NCBI GenBank assembly: GCA_021372775.1
Contig: JAJFTU010000217.1
Location: 1 to 52,757, forward strand
Direction: 5' to 3'
From: a bacterium
GTDB taxonomy: Bacteria > Acidobacteriota > Polarisedimenticolia > J045
Length of the DNA stretch: 52,757 bases
Under the pieces are notes generated by a model. The model was not told where the DNA came from. It saw only the letters and a list, made by a program, of their open reading frames with translations, and searched no databases. Each line of letters opens with the position of its first letter. Position 1 is the first letter of the stretch. The position numbers and the translations under genes were made by a program. This document shows, one piece after another, positions 28,010 to 36,670 of this stretch.

Positions 28010-28635
28010 GCCGCCGCCGGTTCGACGCGGCGCGCGACGGCGCGCGCGCGGCGCTCGTCCTGCTCGGCGTGATCGCCGCGAACGTCGTGGTCTACCGCGG
28101 GCTCGTCGTGCCGGCGCGCGCGGCGCTCGACTCGGCCGCGGAGCGGCGGGAGAAGGCGGCGGAGACGGAACGGGGCGCGTCGGTCGCGCTCCAGCGGCTG
28201 CGCGAGGCGGACGGCCGCGTCGCCGCGGCGCGCCGCGGCGTGGAGCGGTTCTACGGCGAGATGCTCGCCACGCCGCGCGAGCGGCTCGTCTCGTTCCAGA
28301 AGACGCTGCTCGCCGTCGGCGCCGACTACGGCGTCGAGCCGTCGCGGTTCGGCGTCTCCGTCGCCGAGCGGGCCGACGAGGGGCTGGAAACGGTCACGGC
28401 GAGCCTGCCGCTCGAGGGGGGCTACGAGAACCTCCGCTCCTTCCTGGCCGATCTCGAGGCGCAGGAGCAGTTCATCGTCGTGCGGCAGGTCGGCCTCGGC
28501 GGCGGCAAGGAAGGGGGGCGCAACCTGCAGCTCGGCGTGGTGGCCGAGACGTACTTCGCCGCCGAGGGGCGCGCCCCCGGCGCGCCGCCGTCGCCGCCGC
28601 GCGCGCCGCGGCCGGAGAAGGGAGCGGCGCGATGA
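28006..28635 (+). CDS. pilO: PilO-like protein
   Basis: 209 residues with one N-terminal helix (ALVLLGVIAANVVVYRGLVV), a coiled coil (about 40-75) and a periplasmic PilO/GspM-type domain with SLPLEGGYENLRSFLADLEA and FIVVRQVGL. It should dimerise with PilN. The Pro-rich tail overlaps the next start by ATGA. Confidence 0.85.
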   Translation: MSRRRFDAARDGARAALVLLGVIAANVVVYRGLVVPARAALDSAAERREKAAETERGASVALQRLREADGRVAAARRGVERFYGEMLATPRERLVSFQKTLLAVGADYGVEPSRFGVSVAERADEGLETVTASLPLEGGYENLRSFLADLEAQEQFIVVRQVGLGGGKEGGRNLQLGVVAETYFAAEGRAPGAPPSPPRAPRPEKGAAR

Positions 28636-29288
28636 AGACCGCGGGCCGGCCCTCGCCGGCGCTCCTCGCGCTGCTCGCCGTCGCCGTCGCCGGCGGCGTC
28701 TACCTCGAGCGGGACAAGCTGTTCGGCGGCGGCGGGAACGACGGCGGCGACGAGCCGAAGATCGTCTTCGACGCGAAGTTCGCGCCGCTGCTCCAACTCC
28801 CCGCGCCGGGCGCCGCGAAGGCCCCGGCGGGCGCGCGCGCCGAGGCGCGGCGCAGCCTCTTCGACTACGGCCTCTCCCCGGAGGCGCTCGCCGCGGAGCG
28901 GGCGCGCAAGGAGGCGGAGGCGCGCGAGGCGGAGCGCCGGCGCAAGGAAGAGGAACGGCGGAAGAAGGAGGCCGCGGCGCTGGCCAAGCTGCCGCCGCCC
29001 CCGCCGCCGCCTCCGCCCCCGCCCGTGCCGCCGAGCTTCAACTACAACTACGTCGGCTACATCGCCCGGCTCGCCGACGGCGGCTTCCTCGGCGTGATCC
29101 AGCGCCGCGGCGGGCCGAACCAACCGACCCGCGTCGTGACGGCGGGGGAGACGATCGACGCCGCCTTCGTCGTGAAGAAGATCGACGTCGGCGCGCTAAC
29201 CGTCGGCTTCGCCGACCCGCAGTTCAAGGACCGCGTCGAGACCGTGAGGCTGGCGGCGGAGCCCGCCGGCAGAGGACCGCGAAGATGA
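28632..29288 (+). CDS. PilP/GspC-like protein
   Basis: 218 residues: an N-terminal signal anchor (LLALLAVAVAGGVYLE), a long charged Glu/Arg/Lys helix (about 95-120) and a run of eleven prolines near residue 125, then a compact beta domain (YVGYIARLADGGFLGVIQRR ... FVVKKIDVGALTVGF) resembling the PilP/GspC homology region that docks on the secretin. The Lys/Arg helix plus proline stalk probably spans the periplasm. Coupled on both sides by ATGA overlaps. Confidence 0.72.
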   Translation: MKTAGRPSPALLALLAVAVAGGVYLERDKLFGGGGNDGGDEPKIVFDAKFAPLLQLPAPGAAKAPAGARAEARRSLFDYGLSPEALAAERARKEAEAREAERRRKEEERRKKEAAALAKLPPPPPPPPPPPVPPSFNYNYVGYIARLADGGFLGVIQRRGGPNQPTRVVTAGETIDAAFVVKKIDVGALTVGFADPQFKDRVETVRLAAEPAGRGPRR

Positions 29289-31804
29289 GCTTCTCCCGCA
29301 CGCTCTTCCGCACGCTCCGCGTCGCCGCGCCCCTCGCGGCCGCGCTTCTCCTCGCCGGCTGCGCCGTCGGCTCGACGGCCTACCGCCGCGGCGACGAGGC
29401 CGCGAAGCGCGGCAACTGGGACGGGGCGGTGCTCGACTACGCCAAGGCGGCGGCGCAGAACCCGCAGAGTCCGCGCTACAAGCTGGCCCTCGCCCAGGCG
29501 AAGCTGCGCGCCTCGACCGCCCACTTCGACCGCGCCAAGCAGTACGTCAAGGCCGGCCAGGAGGAGCTGGCGCTCAAGGAGCTCGAGGAGACGATCATCC
29601 TCGATCCGGGGAACACCTACGCGGCCAACGAGCTGGCGCGGGTGCAGGGGGAGATCGAGCGGCGGCGCCGCGCGCCGTCGGCGATGGACCGCGCCCGCTC
29701 CGCCGCCGAGCGGCGGGCGGAGACGCTCGGGCCGCCGAAGCTCGACCCGAAGTCGAACGTGCGGCTGGCGCTGCGCTTCCCCGACGCGACGGTCGGCGAG
29801 GTCTACGAGACGCTGTCCAAGACCAGCGGGATCAACTTCCTCTACGACGACAAGCTCGACCTCAAGAAGAAGATCTCGGTGGACCTGTCGAACCTGACCT
29901 TCGACAAGGCGCTCGACGTGCTGATGCTGATGAACCGCCACAGCTACAAGGTGGTGGACGACCACTCGATCCTCGTCTACGAGGACTCGGTCCAGAAGCA
30001 CAAGGAGCACGACGACCTCGTCATCCGCACCTTCTACCTCTCGAACGCGGAGACGCAGGAGATCCAGACGCTGCTGCGCCAGCTGCTGGAGATGCGCCGC
30101 CTCGCCGAGAACAAGAACCTCAACGCGATCACCGTCCGCGACACCCCCGACCGGATCAAGGTCGCGGAGCGGATCGTCAAGGCGAACGACAAGTCGAAGG
30201 GGGAGATCCTCGTCGACATCGAGCTGCTCGAACTGGACCGCGCGACGGAGCAGAAGCTGGGGTTCGACCTGACCTCGAAGTCGCTCGCCCTGACCTTCGG
30301 CGACGGCAAGCAGTCGGTCCCGCTGAACAACCTCGACCGGCTGCGCCAGTCGGGCGCCTGGTCGGTCGGGCCGATCCCCTCGGTCACGCTCGACTTCCTG
30401 CACTCCGACTCCGACAACAAGACGATCGCGCGGCCGCAGCTGCGGATCCTCGAGGGGGACACGGGGAAGATCACCATCGGCGACCGCGTGCCGATTCCCT
30501 CGACGAGCTACAACATCAACCAGACGGTCGGCAGCAACATCGTGCCGATCACCTCCTACACCTACCAGAACGTGGGGATCATCGTCGAGGTCAAGCCGCG
30601 CGTGCACCACAACAAGGAGGTCACGCTCGACCTCAAGGTCGAGGTCTCCTCGATCGCCGGCTACGTCACGCAGAGCAACGGCCCCTCGCAGCCGATCATC
30701 GGCACCCGCTCGGTGGAGACGACGATCCGGCTGCAGGACGGCGAGACGAACATGCTCGCCGGCCTGATCAAGGAGGAGGACCAGAAGTCGCTGAGCGGCG
30801 TTCCGGGGCTCTCCCAGATCCCGCTGCTCAAGCGGATCTTCGGCTCGACCGACGACCAGGCGAAGAGCACCGACATCGTCCTCTCGATCACCCCGCACAT
30901 CGTGCGCACGCCGAACATCGAGCCGATCGACCTCGCCCCGCTCTGGGTCGGCTCGGAGGACAACGTCCAGCTGCGCGGCGTGGCGCGGAACGCGCTCGGC
31001 GAGAGCCCGTTCTCGACGACGAACGTGCCCTGGGACGAGATCGACCGCGAGCTGTTCGGCGACCGGCCGGCGGCCGAGGAGGCCAAGCCGGAGGAGCGGC
31101 CGGAGGCGAAGGACGCGGCGAAGCCGGGCGCGAAGACGGAGACGAAGAACGGCGGCAGGACGCCGGCCAAGGAGGCGGGGAGGCCGGAGGCGGCCGACGC
31201 GGCGAAGAGCGGCGCGGCGACCACCCCCTCGACCGTCGCGCCGAAGCCGTCGTCGCCGGCCCCCGTTCCCGTGCAAACGCCGGGGGCGCCGACCGCGGTC
31301 CCCGTGGACGCGGGCGCCGCGCCGCCGCCGACGCCGGAGACGCCCGCGGCGACGACGCCGGCCGCGGAGACGACCAAGCCGAGGACCGTCGCCGACGTCT
31401 GGCTGCAGCCGGAGGCGACGCGCGTCGCCGCGGGGGACGCGGTCGCGGTGGACGTGATGGTCGGCTCGGCGGACAACGCCGGCGCGGTCAACTTCCAGCT
31501 CCGCTACGACCCGGCCGTGCTGCAGTTCGCGCCGCCGGCCGAGCCCGGAGACTTTCTCGAGCAGGGCGGGACCCCGGTGGACCTGCAGGTCGTCGAAGGG
31601 GCGGAAGGGGGGCTGGTCGTCCTCTCCGCGGCGCGGATGGGAAGGACCGGCGCCACGGGCGGCGGCCGCGTCGCGCGGCTGATGTTCGTGGCGATCGCCC
31701 CCGGCTCCGCCAACTTCTCCTTCGCCTCGGGGCAGGTGCGCGGCGTGGACGGCACGCCGCAGCAGGCCTCGTTCCGCGAGGCGGCGGTCGAGGTTTCCCC
31801 GTGA
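29285..31804 (+). CDS. gspD: secretin (GspD/PilQ family) lipoprotein with C-terminal cohesin-like domain
   Basis: An 839-residue outer-membrane pore. Lipobox LLLAGC puts the lipidated Cys at 26. TPR repeats occupy about 36-122. A secretin N domain lies near 155-250 (VGEVYETLSKTSGINFLYDD, SNLTFDKALDVLMLM) with a second N-type domain after it. The secretin core runs to about 541 (GKITIGDRVPIPST, QNVGIIVEVKPRV, LSGVPGLSQIPLLKRIFGS). A Pro/Ala/Thr/Lys linker of about 100 residues then leads to a cohesin-like beta-sandwich (701-839: VDVMVGSADNAGAVNFQLRY ... GGRVARLMFVAI). Ordinary secretins stop after the pore. Coupled to pilP-like and pseudopilin genes. Confidence 0.92.
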   Translation: MSFSRTLFRTLRVAAPLAAALLLAGCAVGSTAYRRGDEAAKRGNWDGAVLDYAKAAAQNPQSPRYKLALAQAKLRASTAHFDRAKQYVKAGQEELALKELEETIILDPGNTYAANELARVQGEIERRRRAPSAMDRARSAAERRAETLGPPKLDPKSNVRLALRFPDATVGEVYETLSKTSGINFLYDDKLDLKKKISVDLSNLTFDKALDVLMLMNRHSYKVVDDHSILVYEDSVQKHKEHDDLVIRTFYLSNAETQEIQTLLRQLLEMRRLAENKNLNAITVRDTPDRIKVAERIVKANDKSKGEILVDIELLELDRATEQKLGFDLTSKSLALTFGDGKQSVPLNNLDRLRQSGAWSVGPIPSVTLDFLHSDSDNKTIARPQLRILEGDTGKITIGDRVPIPSTSYNINQTVGSNIVPITSYTYQNVGIIVEVKPRVHHNKEVTLDLKVEVSSIAGYVTQSNGPSQPIIGTRSVETTIRLQDGETNMLAGLIKEEDQKSLSGVPGLSQIPLLKRIFGSTDDQAKSTDIVLSITPHIVRTPNIEPIDLAPLWVGSEDNVQLRGVARNALGESPFSTTNVPWDEIDRELFGDRPAAEEAKPEERPEAKDAAKPGAKTETKNGGRTPAKEAGRPEAADAAKSGAATTPSTVAPKPSSPAPVPVQTPGAPTAVPVDAGAAPPPTPETPAATTPAAETTKPRTVADVWLQPEATRVAAGDAVAVDVMVGSADNAGAVNFQLRYDPAVLQFAPPAEPGDFLEQGGTPVDLQVVEGAEGGLVVLSAARMGRTGATGGGRVARLMFVAIAPGSANFSFASGQVRGVDGTPQQASFREAAVEVSP

Positions 31805-32259
31805 CGAAAGCGCGCGGCCTGACGCTCGTGGAGCTCGTCCTCGCCATCGCCCTGCTCGCGGCGATGGCCGGGATCGCGCTTCCCGTGGCGCACACCATGG
31901 AACGCCGCGCGCGCGAACTCGAGCTGCGTCGGGACCTGCGGGCGATGCGCCGCGCGATCGACGAGTACCACTACGTGCTGCAGTCGGTGCCGTCGGCGAA
32001 GCGGAACGCGACCGCCGGGGACTGGCCGGAGAAGCTGGACGACCTGGTCGAAGGGCTCGATCTCGGCCTGGCCAAGGAGGTCAAGGTGAAGTTCCTGCGG
32101 CGGATCCCGCGCGATCCTTTGACCGGCAAGGACGAGTGGACGTGCCGCTCCTCGAAGCAAGGGCCGGAGGATGATTCCTGGGACGGGCAGAACGTCTTCG
32201 ACGTCCGTTCCAAGGCCGAAGGGAAGGGGCTCGACGGCCGCCCCTACAGCGAATGGTGA
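31801..32259 (+). CDS. GspG/PulG-type pseudopilin 1
   Basis: A 152-residue pseudopilin with leader KARG|LTLVELVLAIALLAAM (Gly-1, Glu+5), followed by a long helix (RELRR...). The globular part has a GspG-like YHYVLQSVPSA and ends PRDPLTGKDEWTC ... FDVRSKAEGKGLDG, the Ca-binding-loop region of major pseudopilins. The GTG start overlaps the secretin stop. The next gene encodes a close relative. Confidence 0.88.
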   Translation: MTKARGLTLVELVLAIALLAAMAGIALPVAHTMERRARELELRRDLRAMRRAIDEYHYVLQSVPSAKRNATAGDWPEKLDDLVEGLDLGLAKEVKVKFLRRIPRDPLTGKDEWTCRSSKQGPEDDSWDGQNVFDVRSKAEGKGLDGRPYSEW

Positions 32260-32270
32260 GGGCGGAGACG

Positions 32271-32675
32271 ATGCGCGCCGAGCGAAGGAAACGCGGCCGC
32301 GGCTTCACGCTGGTCGAGCTGATGATCGTGGTGGCGCTGATCGGCCTGCTGGTCGGCATCGCCCTCCCGACCTACAAGCACGCCCAGGCGAAGGCCAAGG
32401 AGGCGGTGCTGCGGGAGAACCTGTTCATCCTGCGGCAGACGATCGACCAGTACTTCGCCGACAAGGGGTACTACCCGGCGAGCCTGCAGGCGCTCGTGGA
32501 CGAGAAGTACATCCGCAAGCTGCCGGTGGACCCGATCACGCGCCAGGCGGACTGGGAGGAGGTCCCGGCCGACACCGGCACGAACGTCGATCCGAACCAG
32601 CCGGCGGGCGTGTGGGACGTGAAGAGCCGCGCCCAAGGACAGACCGAGGACGGCGTCGGCTACGGCGAACTCTAA
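32271..32675 (+). CDS. gspG: GspG-type major pseudopilin 2
   Basis: About 134 residues with a textbook prepilin signal RGRG|FTLVELMIVVALIGLLVG (Phe+1, Glu+5). The globular domain has QYFADKGYYPASLQALVDEK, KLPVDPITRQADW and VWDVKSRAQG, the classical GspG signature, so it is the better candidate for major pseudopilin. I prefer the ATG at 32271 (GAGG nine bases upstream); an in-frame ATG at 32253, overlapping the previous gene, adds six residues. Confidence 0.92.
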   Translation: MRAERRKRGRGFTLVELMIVVALIGLLVGIALPTYKHAQAKAKEAVLRENLFILRQTIDQYFADKGYYPASLQALVDEKYIRKLPVDPITRQADWEEVPADTGTNVDPNQPAGVWDVKSRAQGQTEDGVGYGEL

Positions 32676-32691
32676 CCAGGGGAGACTCGAA

Positions 32692-33087
32692 ATGCGCGCT
32701 CTCGCGATCGCCGCGGTGTTGGCCGTCACGGCCGTCTTCGCCGCGGGCTGCAACCACACCGACGCCGTCGCCAGCTCGACGTCCAAGATGACGCTGACGG
32801 CGAACCCGGGCTCGATCGACCTCGCGTCGAACCCCGACGGGCTCTCGACGATCACCGCCTACGTCTTCGACTCCACCGGCGCCCCGCAGATCGACATCGC
32901 CGTGCGCCTCGCGACCGACCACGGCACGCTGGCCAGCGGCGGCGCGGCGCTCTACACCGACAAGAACGGGATGGCCGTGGACACGCTGAACACGACCCAG
33001 ACCGCGATCGTCACCGCGCTCTCCGGCTCGCAGTCGGCGACCGTGACGGTGACGGTCGCCTCCTCGGCGAAGGCCGCCGCGCGGTGA
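32692..33087 (+). CDS. small Ig-like (Big_1/invasin-type) lipoprotein
   Basis: 131 residues. Lipobox VFAAGC, lipidated Cys near 20. The mature part is one bacterial Ig-like domain: MTLTANPGSIDLASNPDGLS, TAYVFDSTGAPQIDIAVRL and a closing SGSQSATVTVTVAS. GGGGAG precedes the ATG. It is embedded between pseudopilin genes and coupled to the next by GTGA. A surface or periplasmic accessory of the pseudopilus is likely; function unknown. Confidence 0.75.
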   Translation: MRALAIAAVLAVTAVFAAGCNHTDAVASSTSKMTLTANPGSIDLASNPDGLSTITAYVFDSTGAPQIDIAVRLATDHGTLASGGAALYTDKNGMAVDTLNTTQTAIVTALSGSQSATVTVTVASSAKAAAR

Positions 33088-33995
33088 GCGACGCGCCGCG
33101 GCGGATCGGGGCCGGGGAGCGGGGGATCCTCCTGCTGGGGATCCTCGTCGGCCTTCTCGTGCTCGGGATCCTCAGCGGCGTCGCCGTGCAGCGGTGGTCG
33201 GTCGTGATGCGGCGGGACCGCGAGGCGGAGCTGCTGTTCATCCAGGAGCAGTACGCCGCGGCGATCTACGCCTACCAGAAGGCGCAGGGGGCGCTGCCGA
33301 CCGAACTCAAGCAGCTCGCCCAGAAGGGGCAGAACGGCGAGGTCTTCCTGCGGCGGCTCTACGTCGATCCGCTGACGCCGAAGGCGAAGCTCGAGGACTG
33401 GTGCCTGCTGCAGATGGGCGCGGGCGGCACGGTCGTCTCGAGTTGCGCGGCCGCGGAAGGAACCACGGGCGGGAAGGGAACCGGCAAGGACCAAGGGACG
33501 AAGTCGTCCGGCGGCGACGCGTCGGACCGCGGCTCGAAGAGCGGCACGACGGGCGGCTTGGGGACGACGACGGGCGGCTTCGGCGCCTCCGCCGGCGCGT
33601 TCGGCGAAGGGACGCAGCCGGGCGGGATCCAGCTTCCGGGCGCGGCCGGAACGCCCGGGACCGGCGCGGTCGGCGCGGCGATCATCGGCGTCGCGTCGAA
33701 GTGCAAGGACCAGGCGTACAACACCGTGCGGCGCAACGAGCGGACCTACGACCGCTGGTTCTACACGGTGGACGACTACCAGAAGGAGCTCGCCTCGAAG
33801 TCGATCCCCGGCCTTCCCGCGAAGACCGGGCCGGCGCCGCGCGGCACGACGCCGGGGACGACGACCGGCGGGACGTCCGGGACCAGCGGCGCGAGCGGCT
33901 CGTTCGGCTCGAACGGCTCTTTCGGATCGAGCGGCTCTTTCGGGTCGAACGGTTCGTTCGGCTCGAACTCGGGCGACGCGACGCCGAAGGAATAG
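33084..33995 (+). CDS. pseudopilin-like protein with Gly/Ser/Phe-rich tail
   Basis: 303 residues. The N-terminus GERG|ILLLGILVGLLVLGIL has the charged leader and helix of a prepilin, but position +5 is Gly, not Glu. Residues 45-105 (EAELLFIQEQYAAAIYAYQK, GALPTELKQLAQ, RRLYVDPLTPKAKLEDW) follow the GspG fold. The remainder is Gly/Thr/Ser-rich low complexity interrupted by one block (CKDQAYNTVRRNERTYDRWF) and ends in tandem GSFGSN/GSFGSS repeats. Last gene of the operon; six bases separate its stop from the converging methyltransferase gene. Confidence 0.72.
   Translation: MSDAPRRIGAGERGILLLGILVGLLVLGILSGVAVQRWSVVMRRDREAELLFIQEQYAAAIYAYQKAQGALPTELKQLAQKGQNGEVFLRRLYVDPLTPKAKLEDWCLLQMGAGGTVVSSCAAAEGTTGGKGTGKDQGTKSSGGDASDRGSKSGTTGGLGTTTGGFGASAGAFGEGTQPGGIQLPGAAGTPGTGAVGAAIIGVASKCKDQAYNTVRRNERTYDRWFYTVDDYQKELASKSIPGLPAKTGPAPRGTTPGTTTGGTSGTSGASGSFGSNGSFGSSGSFGSNGSFGSNSGDATPKE
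33895..33972 (+). repeat. short in-frame tandem repeats encoding GSFGSN units
   Basis: Degenerate 18-bp units, five in a row, encoding GSFGSN, GSFGSS, GSFGSN and so on at the C-terminus of the pseudopilin-like protein. Confidence 0.8.
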
Positions 33996-34001
33996 CCGCG
34001 C

Positions 34002-35378
34002 TCAGCGCTTCCGGCGCTCGAACTGCGCGACGACCTCGGCGTGCCGCGTGTGCGGGAAGAGGTCGAGGACCGCGGCGCGGCGCGGCGCGTAGGCCGAGTT
34101 CAGCGCGGCCGCGTCGCGCGCCAGTCCGGCGAGCGAGCAACTGACGAGGACGATCCTCAGCGGGCCGCGCGCCGCGAGATCGGCGGCGAGCGGGCCGAGC
34201 CCCGCGCGCGGCGGATCGGCGACGATCGTCTCGAACGCCTCCGCGAAACGGGGCGCCGTCCCGCGGACGTCGCCGGCGCGCGGCGCGGCGTCCTCCCGGT
34301 CCGCGGTTCGGGCCTCGCCTCGCGTCGCCTCGTCGAACGCCTCCCGCGCGTCGCCGCGTTCGTGGCGCAGCGCGCCGCGCGGCGGAGGGGGCAGAAGCTC
34401 CGCGGCCCGCCGCGCCGACGGATCGGACTCGACGGAGACGACGCGCGCCCCCGCGGCGGCGAGGCGCCAGCCGAGGAACGCCGCGCCGCCGTACAGCTCG
34501 AGCAGCGGTTCGCCGTCGGCCGGCGCGGCGGCGCGCACGACTTCCGCCGCGAGCGTCTCCGCGGCCGCGAGGTTGGCCTGCACGAAGCCGCGCGCGGCGG
34601 CGGCGACCGGCAGCCCTTGCGGCGTGCGGCCGAGGACCGCCGCGGCGCCGAGGAGCGGGTCGGGCGCTTCGGGACGGACCGCGACGCCGGCGATCAAGCC
34701 GTCCGCAATCTCGAGCATCTCCGCGCCGAGCGCCGGCCAATCGTCCGGCTCGACGTCGCGCGGGTTGAGGTGGACGAGCGCGCCGGGGGCGTCGGGCAGG
34801 GCCGTCAGCTCGAAGCCGGTGAGGCCGCGCGGCCGCCGGTCGCGGAGATAGTCGCGGAGGAAGGCGTAGACGCGCGCCGCCTCGGGGGAGAGCGCGGGGC
34901 AGTCCGGGACGTCGAGCGTCGCGCGCTCGCCGAGACGATGCATGCCGACCTTCGACGCGCCGTTCTCGAACGCCGTCTGGAAGCGCATCCGCGCGCGGTG
35001 GCGCTCGGTCCGCGGCGCGGCGGGCGCCGCGAAAGCGACGCCCGCATCGTCGATCCCCGCGGCGGCGAGCGCGCGGCGCGTCCGGGCGAGCCGCAGCGCG
35101 CGCTGCGCGGCCGGCGCGATCCGCTGCCAGTGGCAGCCGCCGCAGCGCCCGACGAGCGGACAGAACGGCTCGACCCGCTCCGGCCCCGGCGCGAGGAGCG
35201 CCTCGAGCCGCGCGCGCCCGGCGCGGGAGGGATCGGGACGCAGCAGGACGCGGTCGCCGGGGACGGCGTCGTGGACGTCGAAGAGCGCGCCGTCGTCGGC
35301 GCGCGCGACGAACCACGAGCCCTCGCCGGGCTCGCCGACGGTCGCCTCGACCAACCCCTCCGCTTCGAACGGCAGCAC
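34002..35378 (-). CDS. RlmD/RumA-family RNA m5U methyltransferase
   Basis: 458 residues. An N-terminal TRAM domain (about 1-60: GSWFVARADDGALFDVHDAV) precedes the [4Fe-4S] motif CPLVGRCGGC (CX5CX2C) with a fourth Cys in VPDCPALS. The SAM-binding loop is LLELYGGAAFLG. The catalytic parts are DPPRAGL and VSCSLAGLARD (nucleophilic Cys), ending PHTRHAEVV. It methylates a uridine in 23S rRNA or tRNA; which one is not decidable. Starts with GTG exactly six bases after TAGAAT, so probably leaderless. Confidence 0.9.
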   Translation of the reverse strand: MLPFEAEGLVEATVGEPGEGSWFVARADDGALFDVHDAVPGDRVLLRPDPSRAGRARLEALLAPGPERVEPFCPLVGRCGGCHWQRIAPAAQRALRLARTRRALAAAGIDDAGVAFAAPAAPRTERHRARMRFQTAFENGASKVGMHRLGERATLDVPDCPALSPEAARVYAFLRDYLRDRRPRGLTGFELTALPDAPGALVHLNPRDVEPDDWPALGAEMLEIADGLIAGVAVRPEAPDPLLGAAAVLGRTPQGLPVAAAARGFVQANLAAAETLAAEVVRAAAPADGEPLLELYGGAAFLGWRLAAAGARVVSVESDPSARRAAELLPPPPRGALRHERGDAREAFDEATRGEARTADREDAAPRAGDVRGTAPRFAEAFETIVADPPRAGLGPLAADLAARGPLRIVLVSCSLAGLARDAAALNSAYAPRRAAVLDLFPHTRHAEVVAQFERRKR

Positions 35379-35384
35379 GCGGCC

Positions 35385-35390
35385 ATTCTA
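35385..35390 (-). promoter_or_regulatory. -10 element for leaderless transcription of the m5U methyltransferase
   Basis: TAGAAT on the minus strand, then GGCCGC, then the GTG start at 35378. The predicted +1 is the start codon itself. No -35 match. Confidence 0.55.
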
Positions 35391-35474
35391 CGCACGGCGC
35401 CGCGGCGCGCCGGAACGAGCCCGCGCGCTCCGCGGCCGGGGCGGCGCGCCGGAGCGAGCCGCGCTCCGGCCGCG

Positions 35475-36629
35475 TCACCGCGGATGAGCGAGTTGTTCGG
35501 CGCGCGGGACGAGCAGGCGGTAGTCGGCGGCGGGAACGCGGTTCTCCCAGACGCCGGCGAGACGCGCCGCGCCCCAGCCGGCGAAGAAGAGGGCGAGAAG
35601 CAGCGCCGCGAAGAGCGGCGCGCCGAAGCGGCGGCGCTTCGTGCCGACGGACAGCGCGCCGCGGGCGGGGCAGGAGGCGAGGCAGTCGAGGCAGCCGGTG
35701 CACTCGAACGAGGCGACCGCGGCGCTCTTCGAGACCGGCAGGCGCGCCGGGCAGACGCGGTCGCAGACGCCGCAGTCGGTGCATTTCGCGGCGTCGCGCC
35801 GCACCTTGACCGGCGAGAAGCGGCCGAAGATCCCGATCAGCGCGCCGTAGGGGCAGAGGTAGCGGCACCACGCCCCCTGCACGAGGACGGAGGCCGCGGC
35901 GAGGACGCCGAGGACGACGAACGTCGCCGCGCCGGCGCGGGCGAAGAAGAGATACATCTTCACGTCGGCGATCCGGTTGTATTCGGATTGGACGAACGAC
36001 GCGAGCAGCGGCGCGGGCATTCCGGCGACGACGTAGACGAAGAAGGCGAGCAGCCCGTACTTGACGGCGCGCAGCGGAACGTCGAGGGCCGTCGGCGGGC
36101 GGAAGTTGCGGCCGAAGAGGCGGCGGCCGAGCCGCGCCAGGGCGTCGGAGAGGGCGCCGATCGGGCAGATCCAGGAGCAGAACGACTTCCGCAGCAGGAA
36201 CGCCGTCGCGAGGAAGAGGAGCAGCAGGATGGTCGCCGCGGGGTGGACCGCGTTGAGGCGGCCGTTGCGCAGCCAGTCGAACAACCCGACGAGGCCGCCG
36301 ATCGGCAGGAAGGCGTCCACGCCGGTCGGCCGCGCGGGGAGTTCGGCCGCCCCGGCGCGCGCGGCGGCGACGAAGCCGGCGAAGCGCCAGCCGAGCAGGA
36401 GGCAGAAGAAGGCGAAGAACCCCTGCACGGCGAGCCGCGCGCGGAACGTCCTGAAGCCGCGCGGCGACCGGACGACGCCGTCGAGCCGGCGAAGGACGCG
36501 CCCCGCCGGACCGGGGCGGAGCGGCGGCGGGATCGCGCCGGTCGCGGCGCCCGAAGCCGATCCACGCGCGCTGCCGGTCGAACCGGCACGGAGCGGCGGC
36601 GGGATCGGCGGTCGGCGGGGGGCGTGCAT
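35475..36629 (-). CDS. NapH/NosR-like polyferredoxin membrane protein
   Basis: 384 residues with about five membrane helices. Two CX3CP motifs follow helices (CSWICPIGAL and CRYLCPYGAL), as in NapH/NosR/YccM proteins. Two CX2CX2CX3CP clusters come after (CTDCGVCDRVCP and CTGCLDCLASCP, about 285-335), so it should carry two [4Fe-4S] clusters and pass electrons across the inner membrane. A Pro/Gly/Arg-rich N-terminal 50 residues is variable. AAGGAG lies about 8 bases before the chosen ATG at 36629. No nap, nos or cytochrome oxidase genes are adjacent, so its partner is unknown. Confidence 0.85.
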   Translation of the reverse strand: MHAPRRPPIPPPLRAGSTGSARGSASGAATGAIPPPLRPGPAGRVLRRLDGVVRSPRGFRTFRARLAVQGFFAFFCLLLGWRFAGFVAAARAGAAELPARPTGVDAFLPIGGLVGLFDWLRNGRLNAVHPAATILLLLFLATAFLLRKSFCSWICPIGALSDALARLGRRLFGRNFRPPTALDVPLRAVKYGLLAFFVYVVAGMPAPLLASFVQSEYNRIADVKMYLFFARAGAATFVVLGVLAAASVLVQGAWCRYLCPYGALIGIFGRFSPVKVRRDAAKCTDCGVCDRVCPARLPVSKSAAVASFECTGCLDCLASCPARGALSVGTKRRRFGAPLFAALLLALFFAGWGAARLAGVWENRVPAADYRLLVPRAEQLAHPR

Positions 36630-36648
36630 CGGCGGCTCCTTCTTGTCG

Positions 36649-36670
36649 GGATAAGAATACCTCAATATCC
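36649..36670. promoter_or_regulatory. possible operator upstream of the polyferredoxin gene
   Basis: Inverted repeat GGATA-N12-TATCC in an unusually AT-rich patch (ATAAGAATACCTCAATATCC), 20 bp upstream of the polyferredoxin start. The patch also holds TATTCT, a possible -10 for that gene. The regulator is unknown. Confidence 0.3.
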
